Shown one piece after another: positions 1 through 5,297 of a DNA stretch of 8,506 bases. A program made the translations under genes and the position numbers. The stretch spans positions 1 to 8,506 of the forward strand of contig CAMYOP010000108.1 of assembly GCA_947260045.1 (NCBI GenBank), in the 5' to 3' direction. Every line of letters begins with the position of its first letter. The stretch's first letter is position 1. A model generated the notes under the pieces. The model saw only the letters and a list, made by a program, of their open reading frames with translations, was not told the DNA's origin and did no database searches. The DNA is from an uncultured Desulfobulbaceae bacterium (GTDB taxonomy: Bacteria; Desulfobacterota; Desulfobulbia; Desulfobulbales; Desulfobulbaceae).

Positions 1-550
1 CAAGATATATGGCAGCCACTTTCCAGCCCAGAAGCCCATACAATAAGAATAAGGCAATTTCATTGACCATGGGGGCTGCAATAAGAAAGGAAAAAGTAAC
101 TCCAAGAGGCACGTTTGCCTGGACAAAACCTAGAAACAGGGGAACTGCAGAACATGAACAGAAGGGGGTAACAATGCCAAGCAAGGCAGCAATGGTGTTG
201 CCAGCAAATTCACGTTTTCCTGATAGAATTTTTCTGGTTCGTTCAGGGGTGAAAAAGGAGTTGATTACACCTATAAAAAAGACAACCAGAACCAGCAGCA
301 TCAATACCTTTGGTGCATCATAGACGAAAAACTGGATGGCCTCAGCCAGATGACTTGACTGCTCCAGTCCCAGGATTGAATAGGTGAAGAAATGCGAAAA
401 GGGCAGTAACTGTTTATAGAGTAGAGCCCAAATGGCAAGACCGATAAGCCCTAGAAAAATGACTGTCGGAATATTTATATTTTTTAGCCCGGCCGCCTGG
501 TCGGATTTTGAGTCTGTTCAGCCGCAACCGGCTGGCTGTATAGGTTCCAT
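1..550 (-). CDS. ArsP/DUF318-family permease, N-terminal part, probable selenoprotein (in-frame UGA at codon 11)
   Basis: Membrane permease of the PF03773 type, whose characterised members (ArsP) export organoarsenicals; the substrate here is inferred from the ars operon. 183 codons are visible and the 3' part lies beyond the left edge. From the ATG at 550-548 the frame reads MEPIQPAGCG, then UGA (520-518), then TDSKSDQAAG and a first helix at about residues 28-45. Further helices lie at about 83-99 and 119-143. The family hallmark TPFCSCSAVPLFLGF is at 128-142 (Cys131, Cys133), followed by AAPMVNE at 158-164. The start is favoured because TGAGGA lies 7 nt upstream, and no ATG, GTG or TTG occurs in frame between the UGA and codon 83, by which point helix 1 would be lost. 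The gap to arsC is 23 bp, so it is co-transcribed. I infer that UGA encodes selenocysteine, giving a Cys-Gly-Sec redox or metal-binding motif on the N-terminal tail. The alternative is a nonsense mutation or sequencing error. Confidence 0.85.
488..505 (-). promoter_or_regulatory. candidate bacterial SECIS hairpin after the permease UGA
   Basis: In the minus-strand mRNA, the segment from the 13th to the 30th nucleotide after the UGA folds as UCCG-A-CC / AGGC / GG-C-CGGG. That gives four pairs (one a U-G wobble), one A-C mismatch, two G-C pairs and a 4-nt loop. The loop begins 20 nt after the UGA and has G in its second position. As I recall them, the bacterial SECIS rules are a loop 16-37 nt from UGA, a loop of 3-14 nt and a G among the first two loop bases; all are met. 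The pairing is seen directly; SelB recognition is inferred. Confidence 0.6.
518..520 (-). other. in-frame UGA, probable selenocysteine codon
   Basis: Codon 11 of the permease frame. The preceding codons are GCC GGT TGC GGC (Ala-Gly-Cys-Gly). The frame continues open for 172 further codons to the window edge with full conservation of permease character, so the UGA is not the end of a real gene. Confidence 0.7.
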
Positions 551-557
551 TTGTGGG

Positions 558-563
558 TCCTCA
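558..563 (-). promoter_or_regulatory. ribosome binding site TGAGGA for the permease
   Basis: TGAGGA on the minus strand ends 7 nt before the ATG at 550-548, an optimal spacing. It decides the start: translation begins upstream of the in-frame UGA, so the ribosome must decode UGA to make the permease. Confidence 0.7.
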
Positions 564-573
564 GCGTTGGGTG

Positions 574-1005
574 TTATTTGATAATATTAGAAAGTAAATC
601 TTCAACAAAATTTTGTATTTCATCACGCACTCTTCTGTAATGCACCAGCACCTCTTCATCTGATGTCGCCTGTTTGGCCAGTAGAGGCGGATCTACAAAA
701 CCATGGTGGATAATTTTAGTTCTTGCTTGAAAAATGGGGCAGTGTTCGTTAGCGTGGCCACAGACCGTTATAACGTAATCAAATTCCTTGTTATCAAGCT
801 CTGCAATTGTCTTCGAGCTGTGTCCTGCTATGTCGATACCCTTTTCTGCCATAACTTTTACAGCCAGTGGATTAAGTCCGTGTTTTTCAATACCTGCAGA
901 GTAGACCTCTATCTTCGATGTTTTAAGGTGTTTTGCCCATCCTTCAGCCATTTGGCTTCGGCAGGAATTACCTGTACAGAGAAAGAGAATTGTGATTTTT
1001 GACAT
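574..1005 (-). CDS. arsC: arsenate reductase, thioredoxin-coupled (LMW-phosphatase fold)
   Basis: Cytoplasmic enzyme that reduces arsenate to arsenite for export. At 143 aa it has the normal family length. The P-loop CTGNSCRS (residues 10-17) carries the nucleophile Cys10 and Cys15 plus Arg16. The other two redox cysteines are Cys82 and Cys89 in VCGHANEHCP, matching the Cys10/82/89 relay known for the Staphylococcus aureus pI258 enzyme. GFVDPP (102-107) supplies the general acid Asp105. The presence of the Cys82/Cys89 pair means it belongs to the thioredoxin-recycled class, not the glutaredoxin class. The Shine-Dalgarno is weak (GAG about 10 nt before the ATG), so it may rely on coupling within the operon. 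It lies 39 bp after acr3 and 23 bp before the permease. Apart from Gly83 and His101 in place of residues usual in the family, nothing is odd; it should be active. Confidence 0.96.
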   Translation of the reverse strand: MSKITILFLCTGNSCRSQMAEGWAKHLKTSKIEVYSAGIEKHGLNPLAVKVMAEKGIDIAGHSSKTIAELDNKEFDYVITVCGHANEHCPIFQARTKIIHHGFVDPPLLAKQATSDEEVLVHYRRVRDEIQNFVEDLLSNIIK

Positions 1006-1011
1006 ACGCTA

Positions 1012-1027
1012 TTTTCTCAAGAGAAAA
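1012..1027. repeat. short inverted repeat between acr3 and arsC
   Basis: TTTTCTC and GAGAAAA form perfect 7-nt arms around AA in the 39-bp gap between acr3 and arsC. It is A+T-rich and lacks a GC-rich stem, so it is a poor terminator. It could slow RNA decay or reduce read-through into arsC, or be chance. Confidence 0.3.
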
Positions 1028-1044
1028 AAATATTACAGTGGAAG

Positions 1045-2136
1045 CTAATCAGGCTTGCACGAAAGGTGGCAAATCCCCACAGGCGTTTCTTGTCTAAACG
1101 GGAAATATCGTTTGCGGATCCAGAGGGCGACATGGACTAGGCCAATCAGCACGGGGACTTCTACCAGTGGCCCAATTACAGCAGCAAATGCCTGGCCGGA
1201 ATTTATACCGAAAACAGCTATGGCAACAGCTATTGCCAGTTCAAAATTATTGGATGCTGCAGTAAAGCTGAGTGTGGTTGACTGTTCGTAGCTTGCACCT
1301 GCCTTGATAGAGAGTAAAAAGGAAACTGCAAACATGATTAGAAAATAGATGGTCAGAGGGATGGCTATACGAAATACATCAAAGGGCAACTCGACAATAT
1401 ATTCCCCCTTAAGTGAGAACATGACTACAATTGTAAAGAGTAGAAAGATAAGGGTAAGTGGGCTGATCATTGGGATGAGTTGCTGTTGGTACCAGTCTTC
1501 TCCTTTCAGCTTCACTCCTGCAAACCGTGTAAATATACCAGCAATAAAGGGGATGCCCAGATAGATAAAAACAGATTTGGCTATCTCACCGATGGAGATG
1601 TTAACCACATCACTCTGGAGTCCAATTTTTGCAGGGAGCAGTGTAATAAAGAACCAGGCGTACAGCGAAAAAAACAGGACTTGAAAAATGGAGTTAAAGG
1701 CAACCAGTCCGGCACAATATTCACGATCACCATCTGCAAGGTCATTCCAGACGATAACCATGGCTATGCAACGGGCAAGGCCGATGAGGATGAGACCGAC
1801 CATATATTCATGCTGATCGGCTAAAAATGTAATTGCCAGGGCAAACATAAGCACAGGCCCGATAACCCAGTTCTGGAGAAGGGAGAGGCCCAGTACTTTT
1901 TTGTTTCGAAACACTTCATGGAGTTTTTCGTAACGCACTTTTGCAAGGGGCGGATACATCATCAAAATGAGGCCCACTGCAATGGGAATATTAGTGGTAC
2001 CGACCTGAAAGGAATTAATAAGATCGGTAACGCCAGTGTAGAAATAACCTGTTAGTACACCAAGTCCCATTGCCAGAAAGATCCAAAGCGTGAGAAAGCG
2101 ATCAAGAAAAGATAATTGTTTTTTGCTTGCCTGCAT
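1045..2136 (-). CDS. acr3: arsenite efflux transporter, ACR3 family
   Basis: Inner-membrane arsenite/proton antiporter of the BART superfamily. The 363 aa and about ten hydrophobic helices match the family. Signature blocks are visible: GLILMMYPPLAKVRYE near 55-70, GLARCIAMVIVWN around 119-131 with the essential helix-4 cysteine at Cys123, SNNFELAIAVA at 295-305 (Glu299), and GPLVEVPVLI at 322-331 (Glu326). These are the conserved Cys and Glu positions expected for As(III) binding and proton coupling. The start is secure, with AAGGAG (2144-2149) 7 nt upstream of the ATG. It follows arsR by 51 bp. Two cysteines in the tail (GICHLSCKPD) are not part of the known mechanism. ACR3 proteins are often labelled ArsB, but this is not the 12-helix E. 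coli ArsB type. Confidence 0.96.
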   Translation of the reverse strand: MQASKKQLSFLDRFLTLWIFLAMGLGVLTGYFYTGVTDLINSFQVGTTNIPIAVGLILMMYPPLAKVRYEKLHEVFRNKKVLGLSLLQNWVIGPVLMFALAITFLADQHEYMVGLILIGLARCIAMVIVWNDLADGDREYCAGLVAFNSIFQVLFFSLYAWFFITLLPAKIGLQSDVVNISIGEIAKSVFIYLGIPFIAGIFTRFAGVKLKGEDWYQQQLIPMISPLTLIFLLFTIVVMFSLKGEYIVELPFDVFRIAIPLTIYFLIMFAVSFLLSIKAGASYEQSTTLSFTAASNNFELAIAVAIAVFGINSGQAFAAVIGPLVEVPVLIGLVHVALWIRKRYFPFRQETPVGICHLSCKPD

Positions 2137-2187
2137 GATGATACTCCTTCTGGCTAAAGATAAGGCCAGTTGGCATGAATCAAAAGA

Positions 2188-2604
2188 TCAGCCACAGCTG
2201 TTTTTGTTTTTTTCAACATGAAATTGATATAATGCTTTTTGGTCATGCTCAACTTGAGCCAATTGCTGGATATGTTGCTGGATCGAAGTGAAGAGCTCTG
2301 CAAGTAAGGGGTCACTGTGTTTTATAATTTTATAATACATCCAGACTCCAGAGCGTCTTCCGCGAACCCAGCCTGTATTTTTTAAGTAGGCAAGGTGTCT
2401 GGAAATGGTTGATTGGGGGAGATCAAGTATGGCCATTAAATCACAGACACAGAGCTCTCCGCAGAGAAGAAGGCCGATGATGCGGAGGCGAATCTCTTCG
2501 GACAAGGCCTTAAAGACCTGGGCAGAGCTTAGCACCTGAAGATGAGCAGTATCACTGTCAGTTTGTTTTTTCTGTGTACTTGCAGAAGGACTTGTTTGCA
2601 GCAT
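2188..2604 (-). CDS. arsR: arsenic-responsive transcriptional repressor, ArsR/SmtB family
   Basis: Winged-helix repressor that releases operator DNA on binding As(III) or Sb(III). 138 aa, with about 25 polar residues before the fold. The alpha-3 metal site reads CGELCVCDL, with Cys52 and Cys54 matching the two central cysteines of E. coli ArsR. The usual third cysteine two residues after Asp-Leu is Met57 here, while an extra Cys48 sits upstream and may supply the third thiolate (inference). The recognition helix is around DLPQSTISRHLAYLK (61-75), and the wing is RGRRSGVWMYY (81-91). It ends in NSCG, putting Cys137 near the C-terminus. A modest TTAGG lies about 8 nt before the ATG. It is first gene of the ars operon, with an operator in its own promoter, so autoregulation is expected. 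The gap to acr3 is 51 bp. Confidence 0.95.
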   Translation of the reverse strand: MLQTSPSASTQKKQTDSDTAHLQVLSSAQVFKALSEEIRLRIIGLLLCGELCVCDLMAILDLPQSTISRHLAYLKNTGWVRGRRSGVWMYYKIIKHSDPLLAELFTSIQQHIQQLAQVEHDQKALYQFHVEKNKNSCG

Positions 2605-2646
2605 GATTTTTGCCTAACGTGTAAAAGGTATTTGATTTGTTCCTTA

Positions 2647-2674
2647 TGTATATCCGCATAGGCGGATATGTCAA
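2647..2674 (-). promoter_or_regulatory. sigma-70-type promoter of the ars operon
   Basis: On the minus strand, TTGACA (2669-2674, perfect -35) is separated by 16 bp from TATACA (2647-2652, -10). Transcription would begin near 2640, leaving a leader of about 35 nt before arsR. The operator lies between and partly over both boxes, so repression by steric blocking is expected. Confidence 0.85.
2650..2669. promoter_or_regulatory. ArsR operator, perfect inverted repeat
   Basis: Arms ATATCCGC (2650-2657) and GCGGATAT (2662-2669) are exact inverse complements around the 4-bp spacer ATAG. Size and placement in the promoter spacer match operators of ArsR/SmtB dimers. It is the only repeat of this kind in the window. 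Confidence 0.85.
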
Positions 2675-2743
2675 GCTGAAAGTATTTCTTCACTGTTGAA
2701 CAGGGTAGGAAAAATAATAGAAAGTAAGATGTCGTGAGGAGAG

Positions 2744-3220
2744 ATGGAGAACTGTAAACAGATTTTTTTACATGGGCTGGAGTCTTCCAGTTTGGGGTAT
2801 AAAGGGAAATATTTCAGTCAAAAATTTAAAGAGATGATGGTGCCGGATTTCACAGGGTCACTTGCAAAACGAATGCGAAAGCTGGAGAATTTGGCAGAAA
2901 ATGTAAAAGACCTTGTCCTGGTAGGATCAAGTTTTGGCGGCCTGATGGCAACGCAATATACCCAGGCAAATCCCCTCAAAGTAAGAAAGCTCATTTTACT
3001 CGCCCCTGCCTTAAATTTTGCAGAGTTTAGCCCACCAGTCACTAAGTTGAAGGTGCCAGCAAAACTTATCATAGGCAGTCAGGATTCGGTGACCCCGCCT
3101 AAGGTGGTCATACCTCTTGCTCAGTCCACATTTGAAAATATTGAAATCTTTATCTGCGAAGATGATCACTCTCTCCGTAAAACCTTTGACAGCTTAGATT
3201 GGCAGGAATTGTTGAAATAA
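2744..3220 (+). CDS. small alpha/beta-hydrolase (YqiA/UPF0227-like esterase)
   Basis: Probable cytoplasmic serine esterase or thioesterase; the substrate is unknown. 158 aa, shorter than typical alpha/beta-hydrolases, so it has little or no cap domain. FLHGLESS (8-15) forms the oxyanion loop. GSSFGG (61-66) is the nucleophile elbow with Ser63. Asp114 in GSQDSVTP and His142 in DDHSL complete the triad in the right order and spacing. No signal peptide or membrane segment is seen. GAGGAG sits only 2-3 nt before the ATG, closer than ideal, but an in-frame TGA at 2735-2737 excludes an earlier start. It is divergent from arsR with 139 bp between, and no convincing plus-strand promoter is visible. 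Control by ArsR is possible but not shown. YqiA-type proteins are the nearest family I can name. Confidence 0.88.
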   Translation: MENCKQIFLHGLESSSLGYKGKYFSQKFKEMMVPDFTGSLAKRMRKLENLAENVKDLVLVGSSFGGLMATQYTQANPLKVRKLILLAPALNFAEFSPPVTKLKVPAKLIIGSQDSVTPPKVVIPLAQSTFENIEIFICEDDHSLRKTFDSLDWQELLK

Positions 3221-3253
3221 TAATACTCTAAAAGAGAGGGGCAGCAGAAGATC

Positions 3254-3817
3254 CTATCTAGATGTTTTGAGCCCAAGATTGGAGTGCTTATTGATCTCAA
3301 TTGCCGGCTGAAGATCATCACCTGTAAAAGGTGTTCCATCTGGCCCGACACTAAAGAGATAATAGCCATTACCACCGTCTGTCAGTTCGTAGTAAAAGGT
3401 TTTGGAACCTTCTTTTTGTCCTATAGTGGTGGGATCGTTGATTATTTTTTGACCTTTTTGGTCAAGGTTGGCAACGAGGGTTTCGAGGGAGCGAGGGTAG
3501 GAGCCGTTTTGAGTTTTGTAAAACTCAACTATTTTGACAATTTCCTGAAGATTTTTTTGGGCAGATTGAGAGCGCATATCACCATACATGCCGCCTGGTT
3601 TCATAACGTCGAAAAAGAGAAGAAGAGCGTAGGCAGCCACCGTCATCCAGCAGCCGATGGAGCCAATAATAATTAATTTTCTGCCACCAACTTTCTCGGT
3701 TTTGATACCCCAGACTATCGCAAGAATACCAAAGATAATGCCTATGAGCGGTATGAATGATAATCCCCCGATAATAAAAGGGAAAATGCCAAGTTTATTG
3801 TTGTTGTCCGCTTTCAT
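3254..3817 (-). CDS. membrane protein with DUF4190-like N-terminus and GspG/pseudopilin-like C-terminal domain
   Basis: No precise function recognised. From the ATG at 3817 it has 187 residues. An earlier in-frame TTG at 3847 would add ten polar residues; neither start has a well-placed Shine-Dalgarno, so the choice is uncertain. Two hydrophobic segments (about 11-38 and 47-69) resemble the DUF4190 pattern. A helix follows (about 85-102), then YPRSLETLV (107-115), FYYEL (141-145) and SVGPDGTPFTGDD (156-168). That last block is the C-terminal signature of GspG-type major pseudopilins, including the acidic calcium-loop residues. The prepilin leader with its peptidase site is absent, so it should stay membrane-anchored and is not an ordinary pseudopilin. 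It converges on the hydrolase gene (33-bp gap) and is separated by 198 bp from the cassette upstream, so it may have its own promoter. Confidence 0.8.
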   Translation of the reverse strand: MKADNNNKLGIFPFIIGGLSFIPLIGIIFGILAIVWGIKTEKVGGRKLIIIGSIGCWMTVAAYALLLFFDVMKPGGMYGDMRSQSAQKNLQEIVKIVEFYKTQNGSYPRSLETLVANLDQKGQKIINDPTTIGQKEGSKTFYYELTDGGNGYYLFSVGPDGTPFTGDDLQPAIEINKHSNLGLKTSR

Positions 3818-4045
3818 TGCCTTTTCGTTTGTACCTGTGCTTTCCAAGTTAAAACGTCTTAATCACATAGTTTTGCAAAGTGTTTTTACTACTTTGTGCT
3901 ATTTTTCACAAGCAGACAGCGAAAAAAGATTTGTTACTGTTGAAGGCCAGGCAAAAAAATCAGTCCTAGCGTGTTGTTGCACTTTTTGGTCCAATTGACA
4001 GATTTTGATCGATTCAAACAGTATTTGTAGAGCTACAATACCTTG
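3818..4045. other. A+T-rich intergenic region, no clear gene
   Basis: Non-coding stretch of 198-228 bp, depending on the start of the downstream gene, between the four-gene cassette and the GspG-like gene. It holds an imperfect inverted repeat near its right end (separate entry), TTGTG/CACAA arms at 3894-3898 and 3907-3911, and TTTGA/TCAAA arms at 4004-4008 and 4014-4018. I see no strong minus-strand promoter; the best is a weak TTGTGA-17-TAAAAA. No small gene with a ribosome binding site is evident. Confidence 0.5.
4021..4041 (-). terminator. possible weak terminator or RNA-stabilising hairpin after the exported-protein cassette
   Basis: GTATTTGTAG and CTACAATAC pair over about nine positions with one bulged base and a 2-nt gap, starting 4 bp past the last stop codon of the cassette. 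On the minus strand only TGTTTG follows, not a U-run, so intrinsic termination is doubtful. A 3'-end protecting stem is equally possible. Confidence 0.35.
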
Positions 4046-4576
4046 CTATTCAGGTTTTTTGAAAAGAGTGAAATCAGCTGGAGGCGGTTTGATATTTTTA
4101 CCGACACTGACCTCTTTTTCTTTGGATTTTTTTATTTTTGGCGCAAGCCAAAGCGCAATTTTATACTCATTTTTTTCCGTACTATTTTCATTTTTTATCT
4201 GTAGATATATATTTCCTGAAGTGATCACTTCAAGTGGCTTACCCTCGCCGCTGGTCCTGGCAATAATCTTGTCTGTCTTTTTTTCTCGCACCATTAAACT
4301 GGCCTGGCTTTTACTGAAAAATAAGATGGAAACATATCGATCTTTCATGATTGTGGGGCTGATAGCGTAGGTGTCGACCGTGTCACCTGTGCCAAGTAGT
4401 CCGTCAAATACAGCCATCTTCCCCTTGGGAGCCTCTTTTGTATCCTTAAGCAGAATCCGCATTGCTGTTTTCAGAGTCTCGCCGCTGTCTTTTTCTTTGC
4501 CAGCATCACAAAAGGCCAGAGAAGCGAAAAGGTTTGTAAGCAGGAGCCCACATAGAATTATAATTGGATATTTCAT
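4046..4576 (-). CDS. exported hypothetical protein with PPC-like beta-sandwich
   Basis: 176 aa. A hydrophobic N-terminus, MKYPIIILCG to about LAFCDA (1-25), is a Sec signal. Cys23 is followed by Asp, but the preceding Phe is wrong for a standard lipobox, so lipidation is doubtful. The middle (about 58-142) is predicted all-beta by its alternating pattern. It aligns by eye with the last 100 residues of the two-VWA protein of the same cassette: GLLGTGDTVDTY here against GHLGLEDSMDTY there, both ending in a strand before a short tail (YKIAL, YTIGV). This suggests a shared bacterial pre-peptidase C-terminal (PPC)-like fold, a binding rather than catalytic module. The tail is Lys/Pro-rich. AGGGGA 5 nt before the ATG is a good Shine-Dalgarno, and the gap to the upstream gene is 9 bp. 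It is the last gene of the cassette. The function is unknown. Confidence 0.8.
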   Translation of the reverse strand: MKYPIIILCGLLLTNLFASLAFCDAGKEKDSGETLKTAMRILLKDTKEAPKGKMAVFDGLLGTGDTVDTYAISPTIMKDRYVSILFFSKSQASLMVREKKTDKIIARTSGEGKPLEVITSGNIYLQIKNENSTEKNEYKIALWLAPKIKKSKEKEVSVGKNIKPPPADFTLFKKPE

Positions 4577-4585
4577 TAGAGTCCC

Positions 4586-5245
4586 CTAGCGTTTGTATCG
4601 GATAGTCAACTGTACATAGATAGGCAGCGCATTTATGTTGTACCAGTTTGGGTTGTTCATAAACTGGGCTTCACAGGAGCCGATTGCAACAAGGGCTGTA
4701 TTAAGTTTATCCAGTTTGTTGGCCTGTGAACTATCATATTTATCTTCAAACTTTTTCTTGGCCACATTCATTTCTGAACGAGGGCTTCCTTTTTGCATAA
4801 GCCAGGCGTATTTGGCATATTGCCCAAGGTTGGCCGCTGCATCGGCAAGAGCCACTTTCATTTCATATTTTTTCATTGTACGTAGGTAGATAACATGGAC
4901 TTTTTCCAGAGCGATTATCAGCTTTTCGGAAAGTTCGGCGTGCTCCTTCATGCATTGATAGCAGGCTTCATCGAATTTGCAGGCTGATTCATATTTTCCA
5001 AGGGTATCATAGTCACCTTGAATTTCATCGAAGTACTCCTCTGCAGCTTGGGCATTGCTGATACTTTCACCACTGATTGTTCGGTCGGCAAGCCCATTTG
5101 CCCAGTCTTTAAGCATGTCTTCAAATTGATCCTGCATGTACTCGCTCAATGCATAAGCTGTAGGTGGAGTAAAGGATATAAAAAGAAGAGAGAGGAGAGA
5201 GGCGAAAATGATTTTTTTGTTTTGTAACATTGGTAAAATGTTCAT
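4586..5245 (-). CDS. exported helical hypothetical protein with CxxC cluster
   Basis: 219 aa, not recognised. The signal peptide spans about 1-32 (Lys10-Lys11, a hydrophobic run, then a cut after AYA). The mature part is mostly helical, with heptad-like stretches at about 36-80 and 100-185. Cys89, Cys95 and Cys98 form the pattern CX5CX2C (CYQC at 95-98), and Cys191 lies near the end. In an exported protein these are probably disulfides, or less likely a metal or haem-related site; no CxxCH motif is present. The start ATG has only GGA about 10 nt upstream. The alternative Met6 has no better site. It lies 52 bp after the two-repeat protein and 9 bp before the PPC-like gene, so it is co-transcribed. 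Its partner is presumably among those envelope proteins. Confidence 0.78.
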   Translation of the reverse strand: MNILPMLQNKKIIFASLLSLLFISFTPPTAYALSEYMQDQFEDMLKDWANGLADRTISGESISNAQAAEEYFDEIQGDYDTLGKYESACKFDEACYQCMKEHAELSEKLIIALEKVHVIYLRTMKKYEMKVALADAAANLGQYAKYAWLMQKGSPRSEMNVAKKKFEDKYDSSQANKLDKLNTALVAIGSCEAQFMNNPNWYNINALPIYVQLTIRYKR

Positions 5246-5297
5246 GGAAATAGTCCGTTAGCAATACATGGTTTAAGTCCTATACTGCGTGTCTCAA

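Noticed and set aside
299..304. Downstream TTG/ATG (codons 83-84) as the true permease start
   Set aside because: It would delete helix 1 and conserved N-terminal sequence and has no ribosome binding site, whereas the ATG at 550 has a good one.
9..323. Plus-strand open frame over the permease
   Set aside because: Antisense shadow of the conserved permease frame; no ribosome binding site and a composition that resembles no known protein.
703..1002. Plus-strand open frame over arsC
   Set aside because: Lies opposite a textbook ArsC with all catalytic residues; treated as a shadow.
2696..2726. Promoter for the hydrolase (TTGAAC followed by TAATAG or ATAGAA)
   Set aside because: The spacing is 13-15 bp and the boxes are poor; not enough to call.
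3226..3236. CTCT-AAA-AGAG hairpin as a bidirectional terminator between convergent genes
   Set aside because: Only four pairs and no U-run on either strand.
3995..4000. Plus-strand TTGACA as a promoter in the 198-bp gap
   Set aside because: No -10 box at 15-19 bp, and no plus-strand gene follows.
4004..4018. TTTGA/TCAAA palindrome as an operator
   Set aside because: Five-base arms in A+T-rich DNA are expected by chance, and no promoter is adjacent.
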